Source: Methanosarcinaceae archaeon (GTDB taxonomy: Archaea > Halobacteriota > Methanosarcinia > Methanosarcinales > Methanosarcinaceae). From it: a DNA stretch of 33,268 nt. A model generated the notes under the pieces. That model was not told the origin of the DNA. It worked only from the letters and a program-made list of their open reading frames with translations, and ran no database searches. The position numbers and the translations under genes were made by a program. Location: the NCBI GenBank assembly GCA_016932675.1, contig JAFGCK010000126.1:1-33268 (forward strand), in the 5' to 3' direction. Below are positions 31,934 through 33,268 of the stretch, piece by piece (within the stretch, counting starts at the first letter, position 1; each line of letters starts with the position of its first letter).

Positions 31934-32824
31934 ATGGGAATGATGGACGAAGTCAAAACAAAAAAGAAACTAAAAGCTGCAGAAAACTGGTTCAGGATGG
32001 CCGAGAATGCAAAGACCCCGGAGAAACAGATCGAATATTACACGAAATCCCTGGATGCTAACCCATATAACGCCGAGGCATGGTTCAGAAAAGGCAGGAC
32101 AATGGAAAAAATGGGACTTTTCAATGATGCACAGAGAAGTTTCGACCATGCAATAGAGATAGATCCTGATTATCAGAGGATCATAGGACAGAGAACAGAT
32201 ACTTTTGAGCCTTCTGCATCTACTGGCAGGTCGCCGGAGCTATCTGATGTCACAACAGACAGTGATCTTGAGAGAGGGATAGGGAGAGATGAGGACCGGG
32301 TGATCGAAGGCATGGAGAAAGAGGATACCGGTTTCGCCCCCCCTGCCAGAGAAAAGTCCATTTTTGCAGACCTTGGTCCGGAACAGGAAGAAGAAAGTGT
32401 CCATAAGATATCCTCCTTTGATAAAGAGGCATCAAAAGCGGATCTACCTGTTGAGTCATCTGATGAAGCAGAACAGGAAATAAAGTTTGCTGCGGTTTCC
32501 GGCGTGAAGAAAGAAAAAGAGGAAATGTTTCTATCGGACAACAATGAAGAAGAGAATGCCGGAACTATTATTGCACCTGAGTCAGATACATCTCCTGTAA
32601 CTGATGCACAGGTGCAGGGCAAACCCGCCGGGAAAGAAGAAAAGAAGTTTGTAAGTGAGACCCTGGCGGGGAGCTCATATAATGAAAGTATGAAGGCTTT
32701 TGGAACAGGCACACCGGACAGCATCAGGACCATGGATATTAGAATACCCCTGAAGGAAACACTCAGATTCTGGCTTGTCGGTATCGTTGCGATCATCATT
32801 GCAGCCAAGATACTGGGCATCTGA
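31934..32824 (+). CDS. TPR protein with C-terminal membrane anchor
   Basis: A 296-residue protein. Residues about 14-85 contain two TPR-like repeats (A-E-N-W-F-R-M-A-E-N-A ... Y-Y-T-K-S-L-D-A-N-P-Y-N-A-E-A-W and K-M-G-L-F-N-D-A-Q-R-S-F-D-H-A-I-E-I-D-P). A long acidic, Ser/Glu-rich linker follows (about 90-265) and is probably disordered. One hydrophobic helix ends the protein (FWLVGIVAIIIAAKILGI), giving a tail-anchored layout with the TPR domain in the cytoplasm. AAGGTG lies 8 nt before the ATG. The TPR domain would bind a partner near the membrane; which one is unknown. Confidence 0.8.
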   Translation: MGMMDEVKTKKKLKAAENWFRMAENAKTPEKQIEYYTKSLDANPYNAEAWFRKGRTMEKMGLFNDAQRSFDHAIEIDPDYQRIIGQRTDTFEPSASTGRSPELSDVTTDSDLERGIGRDEDRVIEGMEKEDTGFAPPAREKSIFADLGPEQEEESVHKISSFDKEASKADLPVESSDEAEQEIKFAAVSGVKKEKEEMFLSDNNEEENAGTIIAPESDTSPVTDAQVQGKPAGKEEKKFVSETLAGSSYNESMKAFGTGTPDSIRTMDIRIPLKETLRFWLVGIVAIIIAAKILGI

Positions 32825-32854
32825 AAGAAGAATGCAGACAAAATAAAAAATCGG

Positions 32855-32875
32855 GTTTGCACAGTTCATGCAAAC
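32855..32875 (+). terminator. Hairpin terminator after the TPR gene
   Basis: A perfect 7-bp stem (GTTTGCA / TGCAAAC) with a 7-nt loop is followed by a run of seven T (32879-32885). It overlaps the 3' end of the small minus-strand gene at 32866. Confidence 0.7.
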
Positions 32876-32979
32876 GTCTTTTTTTCAGGTTCATCAAAGA
32901 AAACATCTACTGCATACTGGAACTTATCGCGTTCGCGCAGTCCATGTGATGTTCCTTGATGCTTATGCATATATTCCAT
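32866..32979 (-). CDS. Small protein, 37 aa, with a strong ribosome site
   Basis: A 38-codon frame on the minus strand encodes a charged 37-residue peptide (MEYMHKHQGTSHGLRERDKF...), with the C-terminal half protein-like (QYAVDVFFDEPEKKTFA). AGGAGG lies 6 nt before the ATG, one of the best ribosome sites in the window. A TATA candidate (CTATTTATAC, about 33082-33092) lies upstream. It converges on the TPR gene, and its last codons form the terminator hairpin of that gene. Function unknown. Confidence 0.6.
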   Translation of the reverse strand: MEYMHKHQGTSHGLRERDKFQYAVDVFFDEPEKKTFA

Positions 32980-33098
32980 ATATTCCCTCCTGACAGTAAA
33001 GGGAGACTATTTTTCTCCTGGCAATTACATAACCGTTTCCAGGAAGAGCATATATCTCTCTGATATACTGAATGAAGGTAGAAGTATAAATAGATAAT

Positions 33099-33136
33099 TT
33101 TAATAATAAATAGTTATGTTTAATAATAAATAGTTA
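33099..33136. repeat. Tandem direct repeat of 18 bp, period 20
   Basis: TTTAATAATAAATAGTTA occurs at 33099-33116 and again at 33119-33136. It lies upstream of the 37-aa gene's possible promoter, in very AT-rich DNA. Confidence 0.55.
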
Positions 33137-33180
33137 CAATTTCACAAGTTTATACAGCATTATGATGCTCTCTTTGATAC

Positions 33181-33268
33181 AATACAATATAATACAATAG
33201 AATATAATATAATATAATACAATACAATATAATATAATATAATGCAATATAATATAATATAATATAAT
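33181..33268. repeat. AT-rich pentanucleotide array (AATAT/AATAC), runs off the window
   Basis: Seventeen consecutive pentamers, nearly all AATAT or AATAC with single AATAG and AATGC variants, plus three bases at the window end. The reading is a pure period-5 array with no gene. The total length is unknown because it continues past 33268. Confidence 0.85.

Noticed and set aside
1-33268. Search for CRISPR arrays, tRNA or rRNA genes and transposases
   Set aside because: No spaced direct repeats, cloverleaf-like T-loop signatures, rRNA segments or transposase motifs were found by eye.

Overview
This window is from a methylotrophic or acetotrophic methanogen of the Methanosarcinales, most likely family Methanosarcinaceae. 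The main evidence is a complete, collinear fpo operon (F420H2 dehydrogenase, the methanophenazine-reducing relative of respiratory complex I) in the order A-B-C-D-H-I-J-J-K-L-M-N-O. Archaeal TATA-type promoters, strong Shine-Dalgarno sites, some likely leaderless genes and several methanogen-type hypothetical families fit this. A large chemotaxis operon suggests a motile relative such as Methanolobus, Methanococcoides or Methanomethylovorans, but the genus cannot be fixed from sequence alone.

Layout. (1) 1-2350: a hypothetical gene on the minus strand, a roughly 700 bp gap without a convincing gene, and a membrane protein of the nucleoside-recognition/Gate type. (2) 2460-11490, plus strand: chemotaxis operon cheY-cheB-cheA-cheC1-(mini FtsA-like)-cheR-cheC2-cheD, then a membrane/Cys-rich/DUF835 fusion and a third cheC. 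No cheW or receptor gene is present. (3) 11500-15630, plus strand: a lone hypothetical gene, a tandem pair of paralogous unknown proteins with conserved Cys and Cys-x-x-His positions, a GntP-type transporter, two tandem 60-residue DUF2795 proteins and a probable 40-residue protein. (4) 15642-25876, minus strand: the 13-gene fpo operon, with its own terminator and promoter. FpoF, the F420-binding input subunit, is not in the window. (5) 26227-27739, minus strand: a two-gene unit (DUF22-like protein and a double zinc-site protein) and an Lrp/AsnC regulator. (6) 27900-30670: a small two-cluster ferredoxin, a phytoene-desaturase-like FAD enzyme and a UbiA prenyltransferase, with a small Cys-containing gene on the opposite strand. 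(7) 30700-33268: a decayed coding region, a helical charged protein, a TPR protein with a C-terminal membrane anchor, a 37-residue minus-strand gene and an AT-rich pentanucleotide array running off the end.

How the parts may work together. The Fpo complex passes electrons from F420H2 to methanophenazine, a phenazine ether-linked to a 2,3-dihydropentaprenyl chain. Beside it lie a prenyltransferase and a ferredoxin plus FAD reductase/saturase pair, the kind of enzymes needed to attach and partly saturate such a chain. This is the most interesting functional hypothesis here and it is inference. In the chemotaxis operon, each of the three CheC paralogues keeps only one of the two ExxN phosphatase half-sites, and a truncated actin-fold FtsA/PilM-like protein is embedded between cheC1 and cheR.
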